From Blastomussa wellsi (taxonomy: Eukaryota > Cnidaria > Anthozoa > Scleractinia > Plerogyridae), in assembly GCA_947652115.1 (NCBI GenBank), contig OX393568.1, positions 8,765,521 through 8,829,520 on the forward strand: 64,000 nucleotides of DNA, written 5' to 3'. Positions 12,794 to 25,988 of the stretch are shown here, piece by piece. Made by a program: the position numbers and the translations under genes. The first letter of the stretch is position 1. Each line of letters begins with the position of its first letter. The notes under the pieces were generated by a model, which worked only from the letters and a program-made list of their open reading frames with translations, was not told the DNA's origin and searched no databases.

Positions 12794-13332
12794 CCCATGT
12801 ATAGACAAGTTAACGTCGCACTGTGCACTATGATCTTATCCGGCAGAACAAGACAAAGAATTAGCAATGAAAGTATTTTAAGATCAAACTGCTTCTCACG
12901 GTCAGTTATTATGCAGTATTGACATAAAGAAATTCCTGTGCAGTGCTGGTCAAAATAAAACAACGTACCAAATAACTCAACACCTTCCAATAGCGAAGCG
13001 CGCGAACTCGGAAAATAGAGAATCAAATTATTGTACCGCAGCGAGACTTGAAAACATCAGCGTATTGTGGAAGAAATAGAGTCAATTTAGACGCAGTTTA
13101 CGTTTGCAAAGTCTTTTAGGAAAACCGGCTTTCGCGCTTGAGGAAATCTTGACAATCGTCCGCCATTCCTGTTTGTTTGTCAGACTCTTGTCTTGATGTC
13201 ACTCGCCTACTTCGCTATTCCTCGGGCTCACCATCTCTTAAAACTTTCGAAAAATGAAACGGTCTCGCTTCCTGAGAGAGGACCAAAGAATGTAGCTCTA
13301 AAAAGGTTCAATATAAAGGCGTGGCTCATGCT

Positions 13333-13405
13333 TGTTTCAGGCAGGACTTGAGTCTACGACCTTCCGCGTGTGAGGCGGACGTGATAACCACTACACTACG
13401 GAAAC
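13333..13405 (-). pseudogene. Decayed tRNA-Val, unit 10
   Basis: The T-arm reads GTAGA-CTCAAGT (T54 and G57 changed, stem broken), so the B box is lost, and G67 in the acceptor is T. Both tRNAs of this unit are therefore dead. Confidence 0.85.
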
Positions 13406-14119
13406 CACGCAGCGATTCAAACTTAAATCAATATTTGACCAGTTACTTTCAAAATCATTAATGCATCACGATTTTCATTTTCCCGTTTTTGTTTGGGAAA
13501 TGATTGTTTCGAGTGCAGAGCGTAATCTCATTTTGTTTCCAGATGTCTTGAGAAAGTCACCGTTCCTTTGACAGCCGAGTCCAATTTGGTTTTCAGAGGA
13601 ATGTTCTCAATTGGACAGCATGTATTCCTATTACATATACTAATTCTACATGTTGCAACAAAGGTAAAGCATACGATTATTTTTTCACTGTCATGAGTAG
13701 TTTTCTTTTTTTTCTAACTACGTTAATGATTCTTTTGTTTTGGAAAAGTAAAATAATGAATTTCTAAAAAGTTGATTCACCGAACCAGAGGGACAGCAGA
13801 GAAATATAGACGAAAGCTGATTCAAAGAGTATATTTTTAATACCAAATCTGCCAATTTGGAAAACAATAAGGTTGGTATAGCATGCAACACGTTGCTCTG
13901 GCTGTCCAAAATCGGTCACTTTGTAAGGAAATAAGAGACTGGTTGGATGGCGAAAGATCCATTCCTTTCTGGACCGTGGTTGTAAAACAGTCGTAAACTC
14001 CGAACAATTTATTTTGTCCTTTGTGTTTTAATAAAAAAAATCTAATATTTTGTGTAATAATTCTATCACTGTTTCAACCGCACACTAGGTAAAATTAACA
14101 AGTAAAAATTTTGCCTTAA

Positions 14120-14191
14120 CTCCCCGGCGGGGAATCGAACCCCGGTCTCCCGCGTGACAGCCGGGGATACTCACCACTATACTACCGAGGA
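14120..14191 (-). tRNA. tRNA-Asp-GTC: tRNA-Asp(GUC), unit 11, C31G
   Basis: Same C31G variant as unit 9. Units 9-10 and 11-12 form a repeated pair. Confidence 0.75.
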
Positions 14192-14730
14192 CCCATGTAT
14201 AGACATGTTAACGTCGCACTGTGCATTATGATCTTATCCGGCAGAACAAGACAAAGAATTAGCAATGAAAGTATTTTCAGATCAAACGGCTTCTCACGGT
14301 CAGTTATTATGCAGTATTGACATAAAGAAATTCCTGTACAGTGCTGGTCAAAATAAAACAACGTACCAAATAACTCAACACCTTCCAATAGCGAAGCGCG
14401 CGAACTCGGAAAATAGAGAATCAAATTATTGTACCGCAGCGAGACTTGAAAACATCAGCGTATTGTGGAAGAAATAGAGTCAATTTAGACGCAGTTTACG
14501 TTTGCAAAGTCTTTTAGGAAAACCGGCTTTCGCGCTTGAGGAAATCTTGACAATCGTCCGCCATTCCTGTTTGTTTGTCAGACTCTTGTCTTGATGTCAC
14601 TCGCCTACTTCGCTATTCCTCGGGCTCACCATCTCTTAAAACTTTCGAAAAATGAAACGGTCTCGCTTCCTGAGAGAGGACCAAAGAATGTAGCTCTAAA
14701 AAGGTTCAATATAAAGGCGTGGCTCATGCT

Positions 14731-14803
14731 TGTTTCCGGCAGGACTCGAACCTGCGACCTTCCGCGTGTGAGGCGGACGTGATAACCACTACACTACGGA
14801 AAC
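14731..14803 (-). tRNA. tRNA-Val-CAC: tRNA-Val(CAC), unit 11, canonical
   Basis: Identical to the Val reference copy. Confidence 0.95.
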
Positions 14804-15517
14804 CACGCAGCGATTCAAACTTAAATCAATATTTGACCAGTTACTTTCAAAATCATTAATGCATCACGATTTTCATTTTTCCGTTTTTGTTTGGGAAATG
14901 ATTGTTTCCAGTGCAGAGCGTAATCTCATTTTGTTTCCAGAAGTCTTGAGAAAGTCACCGTTCCTTTGACAGCCGAGTCCAATTTGGTTTTCAGAGGAAT
15001 GTTCTCAATTGGACAGCATGTATTCCTATTACATATACTAATTCTACATGTTGCAACAAAGGTAAAGCATACGATTATTTTTTCACTGTCATGAGTAGTT
15101 TTCTTTTTTTTCTAACTACGTTAATGATTCTTTTGTTTTGGAAAAGTAAAATAATGAATTTCTAAAAAGTTGATTCACCTAACCAGAGGGACAGCAGAGA
15201 AATATAGAGGAAAGCTGATTCAAAGAGTATATTTTTAATACCAAATCTGCCAATTTGGAAAACAATAAGGTTGGTATAGCATGCAACACGTTGCTCTGGC
15301 TGTCCAAAATCGGTCACTTTGTAAGGAAATAAGAGACTGGTTGGATGGCGAAAGATCCATTCCTTTCTGGACCGTGGTTGTAAAACAGTCGTAAACTCCG
15401 AACAATTTATTTTGTCCTTTGTGTTTTAATAAAAAAATCTAATATTTTGTGTAATAATTCTATCACTGTTTCAACCGCACACTAGGTAAAATTAACAAGT
15501 AGAAATTTTGCCTTTAA

Positions 15518-15589
15518 CTCCCCGGCGGCGTATCGAACCCCGGTCTCCCGCGTGACAGGCGGGGATACTCACCACTATACTACCGAGGA
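15518..15589 (-). pseudogene. Decayed tRNA-Asp, unit 12
   Basis: Same T-stem decay as unit 10 (CGCCG), but the acceptor 3' strand is still CCGGGGA. Confidence 0.8.
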
Positions 15590-16128
15590 CCCATGTATAG
15601 ACAAGTTAACGTCGCACTGTGCACTATGATCTTATCCGGCAGAACAAGACAAAGAATTAGCAATGAAAGTATTTTAAGATCAAACTGCTTCTCACGGTCA
15701 GTTATTATGCAGTATTGACATAAAGAAATTCCTGTGCAGTGCTGGTCAAAATAAAACAACGTACCAAATAACTCAACACCTTCCAATAGCGAAGCGCGCG
15801 AACTCGGAAAATAGAGAATCAAATTATTGTACCGCAGCGAGACTTGAAAACATCAGCGTATTGTGGAAGAAATAGAGTCAATTTAGACGCAGTTTACGTT
15901 TGCAAAGTCTTTTAGGAAAACCGGCTTTCGCGCTTGAGGAAATCTTGACAATCGTCCGCCATTCCTGTTTGTTTGTCAGACTCTTGTCTTGATGTCACTC
16001 GCCTACTTCGCTATTCCTCGGGCTCACCATCTCTTAAAACTTTCGAAAAATGAAACGGTCTCGCTTCCTGAGAGAGGACCAAAGAATGTAGCTCTAAAAA
16101 GGTTCAATATAAAGGCGTGGCTCATGCT

Positions 16129-16201
16129 TGTTTCAGGCAGGACTTGAGCCTACGACCTTCCGCGTGTGAGGCGGACGTGATAACCACTACACTACGGAAA
16201 C
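16129..16201 (-). pseudogene. Decayed tRNA-Val, unit 12
   Basis: T-arm GTAGG-CTCAAGT and acceptor G67T. One T-stem base fewer is changed than in unit 10, so the two are close relatives at different stages of decay. Confidence 0.85.
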
Positions 16202-16915
16202 CACGCAGCGATTCAAACTTAAATCAATATTTGACCAGTTACTTTCAAAATCATTAATGCATCACGATTTTCATTTTCCCGTTTTTGTTTGGGAAATGAT
16301 TGTTTCGAGTGCAGAGCGTAATCTCATTTTGTTTCCAGATGTCTTGAGAAAGTCACCGTTCCTTTGACAGCCGAGTCCAATTTGGTTTTCAGAGGAATGT
16401 TCTCAATTGGACAGCATGTATTCCTATTACATATACTAATTCTACATGTTGCAACAAAGGTAAAGCATACGATTATTTTTTCACTGTCATGAGTAGTTTT
16501 CTTTTTTTTCTAACTACGTTAATGATTCTTTTGTTTTGGAAAAGTAAAATAATGAATTTCTAAAAAGTTGATTCACCGAACCAGAGGGACAGCAGAGAAA
16601 TATAGACGAAAGCTGATTCAAAGAGTATATTTTTAATACCAAATCTGCCAATTTGAAAAACAATAAGGTTGGTATAGCATGAAACACGTTGCTCTGGCTG
16701 TCCAAAATCGGTCACTTTGTAAGGAAATAAGAGACTGGTTGGATGGCGAAAGATCCATTCCTTTCTGGACCGTGGTTGTAAAACAGTCGTAAACTCCGAA
16801 CAATTTATTTTGTCCTTTGTGTTTTAATAAAAAAAATCTAATATTTTGTGTAATAATTCTATCACTGTTTCAACCGCACACTAGGTAAAATTAACAAGTA
16901 AAAATTTTGCCTTAA

Positions 16916-16987
16916 CTCCCCGGCGGGGAATCTAACCCCGGTCTCCCGCGTGACAGGCGGGGATACTCACCACTATACTACCGAGGA
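16916..16987 (-). pseudogene. tRNA-Asp copy with B-box C56A, unit 13
   Basis: Counterpart of unit 6 at the 9787-bp offset, with the same C56A. Confidence 0.75.
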
Positions 16988-17526
16988 CCCATGTATAGAC
17001 ATGTTAACGTCGCACTGTGCATTATCATCTTATCCGGCAGAACAAGACAAAGAATTAGCAATGAAAGTATTTTCAGATCAAACGGCTTCTCACGGTCAGT
17101 TATTATGCAGTATTGACATAAAGAAATTCCTGTACAGTGCTGGTCAAAATAAAACAACGTACCAAATAACTCAACACCTTCCAATAGCGAAGCGCGCGAA
17201 CTCGGAAAATAGAGAATCAAATTATTGTACCGCAGCGAGACTTGAAAACATCAGCGTATTGTGGAAGAAATAGAGTCAATTTAGACGCAGTTTACGTTTG
17301 CAAAGTCTTTTAGGAAAACCGGCTTTCGCGCTTGAGGAAATCTTGACAATCGTCCGCCATTCCTGTTTGTTTGTCAGACTCTTGTCTTGATGTCACTCGC
17401 CTACTTCGCTATTCCTCGGGCTCACCATCTCTTAAAACTTTCGAAAAATGAAACGTTCTCGCTTCCTGAGAGAGGACCAAAGAATGTAGCTCTAAAAAGG
17501 TTCAATATAAAGGCGTGGCTCATGCT

Positions 17527-17599
17527 TGTTTCCGGCAGGACTCGAACCTGCGACCTTCCGCGTGTGAGGCGGACGTGATAACCACTACACTACGGAAAC
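17527..17599 (-). tRNA. tRNA-Val-CAC: tRNA-Val(CAC), unit 13, canonical
   Basis: Identical to the Val reference copy. Confidence 0.94.
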
Positions 17600-18313
17600 C
17601 ACGCAGCGATTCAAACTTAAATCAATATTTGACCAGTTACTTTCAAAATCATTAATGCATCACGATTTTCATTTTTCCGTTTTTGTTTGGGAAATGATTG
17701 TTTCCAGTGCAGAGCGTAATCTCATTTTGTTTCCAGAAGTCTTGAGAAAGTCACCGTTCCTTTGACAGCCGAGTCCAATTTGGTTTTCAGAGGAATGTTC
17801 TCAATTGGACAGCATGTATTCCTATTACATATACTAATTCTAAATGTTGCAACAAAGGTAAAGCATACGATTATTTTTTCACTGTCATGAGTAGTTTTCT
17901 TTTTTTTCTAACTACGTTAATGATTCTTTTGTTTTGGAAAAGTAAAATAATGAATTTCTAAAAAGTTGATTCACCTAACCAGAGGGACAGCAGAGAAATA
18001 TAGAGGAAAGCTGATTCAAAGAGTATATTTTTAATACCAAATCTGCCAATTTGGAAAACAATAAGGTTAGTATAGCATGCAACACGTTGCTCTGGCCGTC
18101 CAAAATCGGTCACTTTGTAAGGAAATAAGAGACTGGTTGGATGGCGAAAGATCCATTCCTTTCTGGACCGTGGTTTTATAACAGTCGTAAACTCCGAACA
18201 ATTTATTTTGTCCTTTGTGTTTTAATAAAAAAAATCTAATATTTTGTGTAATAATTCTATCACTGTTTCAACCGCACACTAGGTAAAATTAACAAGTAAA
18301 AATTTTGCCTTAA

Positions 18314-18385
18314 CTCCCCGGCGGGGAATCTAACCCCGGTCTCCCGCGTGACAGGCGGGGATACTCACCACTATACTACCGAGGA
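18314..18385 (-). pseudogene. tRNA-Asp copy with B-box C56A, unit 14
   Basis: Counterpart of unit 7, with the same C56A. Confidence 0.75.
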
Positions 18386-18924
18386 CCCATGTATAGACAT
18401 GTTAACGTCGCACTGTGCATTATCATCTTATCCGGCAGAACAAGACAAAGAATTAGCAATGAAAGTATTTTCAGATCAAACGGCTTCTCACGGTCAGTTA
18501 TTATGCAGTATTGACATAAAGAAATTCCTGTACAGTGCTGGTCAAAATAAAACAACGTACCAAATAACTCAACACCTTCCAATAGCGAAGCGCGCGAACT
18601 CGGAAAATAGAGAATCAAATTATTGTACCGCAGCGAGACTTGAAAACATCAGCGTATTGTGGAAGAAATAGAGTCAATTTAGACGCAGTTTACGTTTGCA
18701 AAGTCTTTTAGGAAAACCGGCTTTCGCGCTTGAGGAAATCTTGACAATCGTCCGCCATTCCTGTTTGTTTGTCAGACTCTTGTCTTGATGTCACTCGCCT
18801 ACTTCGCTATTCCTCGGGCTCACCATCTCTTAAAACTTTCGAAAAATGAAACGTTCTCGCTTCCTGAGAGAGGACCAAAGAATGTAGCTCTAAAAAGGTT
18901 CAATATAAAGGCGTGGCTCATGCT

Positions 18925-18997
18925 TGTTTCCGGCAGGACTCGAACCTGCGACCTTCCGCGTGTGAGGCGGACGTGATAACCACTACACTACGGAAAA
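18925..18997 (-). tRNA. tRNA-Val-CAC: tRNA-Val(CAC), unit 14, first base changed
   Basis: Same G1-to-T change as unit 7. Confidence 0.75.
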
Positions 18998-19712
18998 CAC
19001 GCAGCGATTCAAACTTAAATCAATATTTGACCAGTTACTTTCAAAATCATTAATGCATCACGATTTTCATTTTTCCGTTTTTGTTTGGGAAATGATTGTT
19101 TCCAGTGCAGAGCGTAATCTCATTTTGTTTCCAGAAGTCTTGAGAAAGTCACCGTTCCTTTGACAGCCGAGTCCAATTTGGTTTTCAGAGGAATGTTCTC
19201 AATTGGACAGCATGTATTCCTATTACATATACTAATTCTACATGTTGCAACAAAGGTAAAGCATACGATTATTTTTTCACTGTCATGAGTAGTTTTCTTT
19301 TTTTTCTAACTACGTTAATGATTCTTTTGTTTTGGAAAAGTAAAATAATGAATTTCTAAAAAGTTGATTCACCGAACCAGAGGGACAGCAGAGAAATATA
19401 GACGAAAGCTGATTCAAAGAGTATATTTTTGATACCAAATCTGCCAATTTGGAAAACAATAAGGTTGGTATAGCATGCAACACGTTGCTCTGGCTCCCCA
19501 AAATTGGTCACTTTGTAAGGAAATAAGAGACTGGTTGGATGGCGAAAGATCCATTCCTTTCTGGACCGTGGTTGTAAAACAGTCGTAAACTCCGAACAAT
19601 TTATTTTGTCCTTTGTGTTTTAATAAAAAAAATCTAATATTTTTTGTAATAATTCTATCACTGTTTCAACCGCACATTAGGTAAAATTAAAGAGTAAAAA
19701 TTTTGCCTTTAA

Positions 19713-19784
19713 CTCCCCGGCGGGGAATCGAACCCCGGTCTCCCGCGTGACAGCCGGGGATACTCACCACTATACTACCGAGGA
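19713..19784 (-). tRNA. tRNA-Asp-GTC: tRNA-Asp(GUC), unit 15, C31G
   Basis: Counterpart of unit 8, with the same mismatch closing the anticodon loop. Confidence 0.75.
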
Positions 19785-20323
19785 CCCATGTATAGACATG
19801 TTAACGTCGCACTGTGCATTATGATCTTATCCGGCAGAACAAGACAAAGAATTAGCAATGAAAGTATTTTCAGATCAAACTGCTTCTCACGGTCACTTAT
19901 GATGCAGTATTGACATAAAGAAATTCCTGTACAGTGCTGGTCAAAATAAAACAACGTACCAAATAACTCAACACCTTCCAATAGCCAAGCGCGCGAACTC
20001 GGAAAAAAGAGAATCAAATTATTGTACCGCAGCGAGACTTGCAAACATCAGCGTATTGTGGAAGAAATAGAGTCAATTTAGACGCAGTTTACGTTTGCAA
20101 AGTCTTTTAGGAAAACCGGCTTTCGCGCTTGAGGAAATCTTGACAATCGTCCGCCATTCCTGCTTGTTTGTCAGACTCTTGTCTTGATGTCACTCGCCTA
20201 CTTCGCTATTCCTCGGGCTCACCATCTCTTAAAACTTTCGAAAAATGAAACGTTCTCGCTTCCTGAGAGAGGACCAAAGAATGTAGCTCTAAAAAGGTTC
20301 AATATAAAGGCGTGGCTCATGCT

Positions 20324-20396
20324 TGTTTCCGGCAGGACTCGAACCTTCGACCTTCCGCGTGTGAGGCGGACGTGATAACCACTACACTACGGAAAC
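20324..20396 (-). tRNA. tRNA-Val-CAC: tRNA-Val(CAC), unit 15, T-stem mismatch
   Basis: Counterpart of unit 8, with T-stem strand GAAGG. Confidence 0.75.
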
Positions 20397-21110
20397 CACG
20401 CAGCGATTCAAACTTAAATCAATATTTGACCAGTTACTTTCAAAATCATTAATGCATCACGATTTTCATTTTTCCGTTTTTGTTTGGGAAATGATTGTTT
20501 CCAGTGCAGAGCGTAATCTCATTTTGTTTCCAGAAGTCTTGAGAAAGTCACCGTTCCTTTGACAGACGAGTCCAATTTGGTTTTCAGAGGAATGTTCTCA
20601 ATTGGACAGCATGTATTCCTATTACATATACTAATTCTACATGTTGCAACAAAGGTAAAGCATACGATTATTTTTTCACTGTCATGAGTAGTTTTCTTTT
20701 TTTTCTAACTACGTTAATGATTCTTTTGTTTTGGAAAAGTAAAATAATGAATTTCTAAAAAGTTGATTCACCTAACCAGAGGGACAGCAGAGAAATATAG
20801 AGGAAAGCTGATTCAAAGAGTATATTTTTAATACCAAATCTGCCAATTTGGAAAACAATAAGGTTGGTATAGCATGCAACACGTTGCTCTGGCTGTCCAA
20901 AATCGGTCACTTTGTAAGGAAATAAGAGACTGGTTGGATGGCGAAAGATCCATTCCTTTCTGGACCGTGGTTGTAAAACAGTCGTAAACTCCGAACAATT
21001 TATTTTGTCCTTTGTGTTTTAATAAAAAAAATCTAATATTTTGTGTAATAATTCTATCACTGTTTCAACCGCACACTAGGTAAAATTAACAAGTAAAAAT
21101 TTTGCCTTAA

Positions 21111-21182
21111 CTCCCCGGCGGGGAATCGAACCCCGGTCTCCCGCGTGACAGCCGGGGATACTCACCACTATACTACCGAGGA
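21111..21182 (-). tRNA. tRNA-Asp-GTC: tRNA-Asp(GUC), unit 16, C31G
   Basis: Counterpart of unit 9. Confidence 0.75.
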
Positions 21183-21721
21183 CCCATGTATAGACATGTT
21201 AACGTCGCACTGTGCATTATGATCTTATCCGGCAGAACAAGACAAAGAATTAGCAATGAAAGTATTTTCAGATCAAACGGCTTCTCACGGTCAGTTATTA
21301 TGCAGTATTGACATAAAGAAATTCCTGTACAGTGCTGGTCAAAATAAAACAACGTACCAAATAACTCAACACCTTCCAATAGCGAAGCGCGCGAACTCGG
21401 AAAATAGAGAATCAAATTATTGTACCGCAGCGAGACTTGAAAACATCAGCGTATTGTGGAAGAAATAGAGTCAATTTAGACGCAGTTTACGTTTGCAAAG
21501 TCTTTTAGGAAAACCGGCTTTCGCGCTTGAGGAAATCTTGACAATCGTCCGCCATTCCTGTTTGTTTGTCAGACTCTTGTCTTGATGTCACTCGCCTACT
21601 TCGCTATTCCTCGGGCTCACCATCTCTTAAAACTTTCGAAAAATGAAACGGTCTCGCTTCCTGAGAGAGGACCAAAGAATGTAGCTCTAAAAAGGTTCAA
21701 TATAAAGGCGTGGCTCATGCT

Positions 21722-21794
21722 TGTTTCCGGCAGGACTCGAACCTGCGACCTTCCGCGTGTGAGGCGGACGTGATAACCACTACACTACGGAAAC
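21722..21794 (-). tRNA. tRNA-Val-CAC: tRNA-Val(CAC), unit 16, canonical
   Basis: Identical to the Val reference copy. Confidence 0.95.
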
Positions 21795-22508
21795 CACGCA
21801 GCGATTCAAACTTAAATCAATATTTGACCAGTTACTTTCAAAATCATTAATGCATCACGATTTTCATTTTTCCGTTTTTGTTTGGGAAATGATTGTTTCC
21901 AGTGCAGAGCGTAATCTCATTTTGTTTCCAGAAGTCTTGAGAAAGTCACCGTTCCTTTGACAGCCGAGTCCAATTTGGTTTTCAGAGGAATGTTCTCAAT
22001 TGGACAGCATGTATTCCTATTACATATACTAATTCTACATGTTGCAACAAAGGTAAAGCATACGATTATTTTTTCACTGTCATGAGTAGTTTTCTTTTTT
22101 TTCTAACTACGTTAATGATTCTTTTGTTTTGGAAAAGTAAAATAATGAATTTCTAAAAAGTTGATTCACCTAACCAGAGGGACAGCAGAGAAATATAGAG
22201 GAAAGCTGATTCAAAGAGTATATTTTTAATACCAAATCTGCCAATTTGGAAAACAATAAGGTTGGTATAGCATGCAACACGTTGCTCTGGCTGTCCAAAA
22301 TCGGTCACTTTGTAAGGAAATAAGAGACTGGTTGGATGGCGAAAGATCCATTCCTTTCTGGACCGTGGTTGTAAAACAGTCGTAAACTCCGAACAATTTA
22401 TTTTGTCCTTTGTGTTTTAATAAAAAAATCTAATATTTTGTGTAATAATTCTATCACTGTTTCAACCGCACACTAGGTAAAATTAACAAGTAAAAATTTT
22501 GCCTTTAA

Positions 22509-22580
22509 CTTCCCGGCGGCGTATCGAACCCCGGTCTCCCGCGTGACAGGCGGGGATACTCACCACTATACTACCGAGGA
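22509..22580 (-). pseudogene. Decayed tRNA-Asp, unit 17
   Basis: Counterpart of unit 10, with the T-stem and acceptor changes shared. Confidence 0.8.
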
Positions 22581-23119
22581 CCCATGTATAGACAAGTTAA
22601 CGTCGCACTGTGCACTATGATCTTATCCGGCAGAACAAGACAAAGAATTAGCAATGAAAGTATTTTAAGATCAAACTGCTTCTCACGGTCAGTTATTATG
22701 CAGTATTGACATAAAGAAATTCCTGTGCAGTGCTGGTCAAAATAAAACAACGTACCAAATAACTCAACACCTTCCAATAGCGAAGCGCGCGAACTCGGAA
22801 AATAGAGAATCAAATTATTGTACCGCAGCGAGACTTGAAAACATCAGCGTATTGTGGAAGAAATAGAGTCAATTTAGACGCAGTTTACGTTTGCAAAGTC
22901 TTTTAGGAAAACCGGCTTTCGCGCTTGAGGAAATCTTGACAATCGTCCGCCATTCCTGTTTGTTTGTCAGACTCTTGTCTTGATGTCACTCGCCTACTTC
23001 GCTATTCCTCGGGCTCACCATCTCTTAAAACTTTCGAAAAATGAAACGGTCTCGCTTCCTGAGAGAGGACCAAAGAATGTAGCTCTAAAAAGGTTCAATA
23101 TAAAGGCGTGGCTCATGCT

Positions 23120-23192
23120 TGTTTCAGGCAGGACTTGAGTCTACGACCTTCCGCGTGTGAGGCGGACGTGATAACCACTACACTACGGAAAC
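23120..23192 (-). pseudogene. Decayed tRNA-Val, unit 17
   Basis: Counterpart of unit 10, with the B box lost in the same way. Confidence 0.85.
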
Positions 23193-23906
23193 CACGCAGC
23201 GATTCAAACTTAAATCAATATTTGACCAGTTACTTTCAAAATCATTAATGCATCACGATTTTCATTTTCCCGTTTTTGTTTGGGAAATGATTGTTTCGAG
23301 TGCAGAGCGTAATCTCATTTTGTTTCCAGATGTCTTGAGAAAGTCACCGTTCCTTTGACAGCCGAGTCCAATTTGGTTTTCAGAGGAATGTTCTCAATTG
23401 GACAGCATGTATTCCTATTACATATACTAATTCTACATGTTGCAACAAAGGTAAAGCATACGATTATTTTTTCACTGTCATGAGTAGTTTTCTTTTTTTT
23501 CTAACTACGTTAATGATTCTTTTGTTTTGGAAAAGTAAAATAATGAATTTCTAAAAAGTTGATTCACCGAACCAGAGGGACAGCAGAGAAATATAGACGA
23601 AAGCTGATTCAAAGAGTATATTTTTAATACCAAATCTGCCAATTTGGAAAACAATAAGGTTGGTATAGCATGCAACACGTTGCTCTGGCTGTCCAAAATC
23701 GGTCACTTTGTAAGGAAATAAGAGACTGGTTGGATGGCGAAAGATCCATTCCTTTCTGGACCGTGGTTGTAAAACAGTCGTAAACTCCGAACAATTTATT
23801 TTGTCCTTTGTGTTTTAATAAAAAAAATCTAATATTTTGTGTAATAATTCTATCACTGTTTCAACCGCACACTAGGTAAAATTAACAAGTAAAAATTTTG
23901 CCTTAA

Positions 23907-23978
23907 CTCCCCGGCGGGGAATCGAACCCCGGTCTCCCGCGTGACAGCCGGGGATACTCACCACTATACTACCGAGGA
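23907..23978 (-). tRNA. tRNA-Asp-GTC: tRNA-Asp(GUC), unit 18, C31G
   Basis: Counterpart of unit 11. Confidence 0.75.
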
Positions 23979-24517
23979 CCCATGTATAGACATGTTAACG
24001 TCGCACTGTGCATTATGATCTTATCCGGCAGAACAAGACAAAGAATTAGCAATGAAAGTATTTTCAGATCAAACGGCTTCTCACGGTCAGTTATTATGCA
24101 GTATTGACATAAAGAAATTCCTGTACAGTGCTGGTCAAAATAAAACAACGTACCAAATAACTCAACACCTTCCAATAGCGAAGCGCGCGAACTCGGAAAA
24201 TAGAGAATCAAATTATTGTACCGCAGCGAGACTTGAAAACATCAGCGTATTGTGGAAGAAATAGAGTCAATTTAGACGCAGTTTACGTTTGCAAAGTCTT
24301 TTAGGAAAACCGGCTTTCGCGCTTGAGGAAATCTTGACAATCGTCCGCCATTCCTGTTTGTTTGTCAGACTCTTGTCTTGATGTCACTCGCCTACTTCGC
24401 TATTCCTCGGGCTCACCATCTCTTAAAACTTTCGAAAAATGAAACGGTCTCGCTTCCTGAGAGAGGACCAAAGAATGTAGCTCTAAAAAGGTTCAATATA
24501 AAGGCGTGGCTCATGCT

Positions 24518-24590
24518 TGTTTCCGGCAGGACTCGAACCTGCGACCTTCCGCGTGTGAGGCGGACGTGATAACCACTACACTACGGAAAC
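24518..24590 (-). tRNA. tRNA-Val-CAC: tRNA-Val(CAC), unit 18, canonical
   Basis: Identical to the Val reference copy. Confidence 0.95.
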
Positions 24591-25304
24591 CACGCAGCGA
24601 TTCAAACTTAAATCAATATTTGACCAGTTACTTTCAAAATCATTAATGCATCACGATTTTCATTTTTCCGTTTTTGTTTGGGAAATGATTGTTTCCAGTG
24701 CAGAGCGTAATCTCATTTTGTTTCCAGAAGTCTTGAGAAAGTCACCGTTCCTTTGACAGCCGAGTCCAATTTGGTTTTCAGAGGAATGTTCTCAATTGGA
24801 CAGCATGTATTCCTATTACATATACTAATTCTACATGTTGCAACAAAGGTAAAGCATACGATTATTTTTTCACTGTCATGAGTAGTTTTCTTTTTTTTCT
24901 AACTACGTTAATGATTCTTTTGTTTTGGAAAAGTAAAATAATGAATTTCTAAAAAGTTGATTCACCTAACCAGAGGGACAGCAGAGAAATATAGAGGAAA
25001 GCTGATTCAAAGAGTATATTTTTAATACCAAATCTGCCAATTTGGAAAACAATAAGGTTGGTATAGCATGCAACACGTTGCTCTGGCTGTCCAAAATCGG
25101 TCACTTTGTAAGGAAATAAGAGACTGGTTGGATGGCGAAAGATCCATTCCTTTCTGGACCGTGGTTGTAAAACAGTCGTAAACTCCGAACAATTTATTTT
25201 GTCCTTTGTGTTTTAATAAAAAAATCTAATATTTTGTGTAATAATTCTATCACTGTTTCAACCGCACACTAGGTAAAATTAACAAGTAGAAATTTTGCCT
25301 TTAA

Positions 25305-25376
25305 CTCCCCGGCGGCGTATCGAACCCCGGTCTCCCGCGTGACAGGCGGGGATACTCACCACTATACTACCGAGGA
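25305..25376 (-). pseudogene. Decayed tRNA-Asp, unit 19
   Basis: Counterpart of unit 12. Confidence 0.8.
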
Positions 25377-25915
25377 CCCATGTATAGACAAGTTAACGTC
25401 GCACTGTGCACTATGATCTTATCCGGCAGAACAAGACAAAGAATTAGCAATGAAAGTATTTTAAGATCAAACTGCTTCTCACGGTCAGTTATTATGCAGT
25501 ATTGACATAAAGAAATTCCTGTGCAGTGCTGGTCAAAATAAAACAACGTACCAAATAACTCAACACCTTCCAATAGCGAAGCGCGCGAACTCGGAAAATA
25601 GAGAATCAAATTATTGTACCGCAGCGAGACTTGAAAACATCAGCGTATTGTGGAAGAAATAGAGTCAATTTAGACGCAGTTTACGTTTGCAAAGTCTTTT
25701 AGGAAAACCGGCTTTCGCGCTTGAGGAAATCTTGACAATCGTCCGCCATTCCTGTTTGTTTGTCAGACTCTTGTCTTGATGTCACTCGCCTACTTCGCTA
25801 TTCCTCGGGCTCACCATCTCTTAAAACTTTCGAAAAATGAAACGGTCTCGCTTCCTGAGAGAGGACCAAAGAATGTAGCTCTAAAAAGGTTCAATATAAA
25901 GGCGTGGCTCATGCT

Positions 25916-25988
25916 TGTTTCAGGCAGGACTTGAGCCTACGACCTTCCGCGTGTGAGGCGGACGTGATAACCACTACACTACGGAAAC
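25916..25988 (-). pseudogene. Decayed tRNA-Val, unit 19
   Basis: Counterpart of unit 12. Confidence 0.85.
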
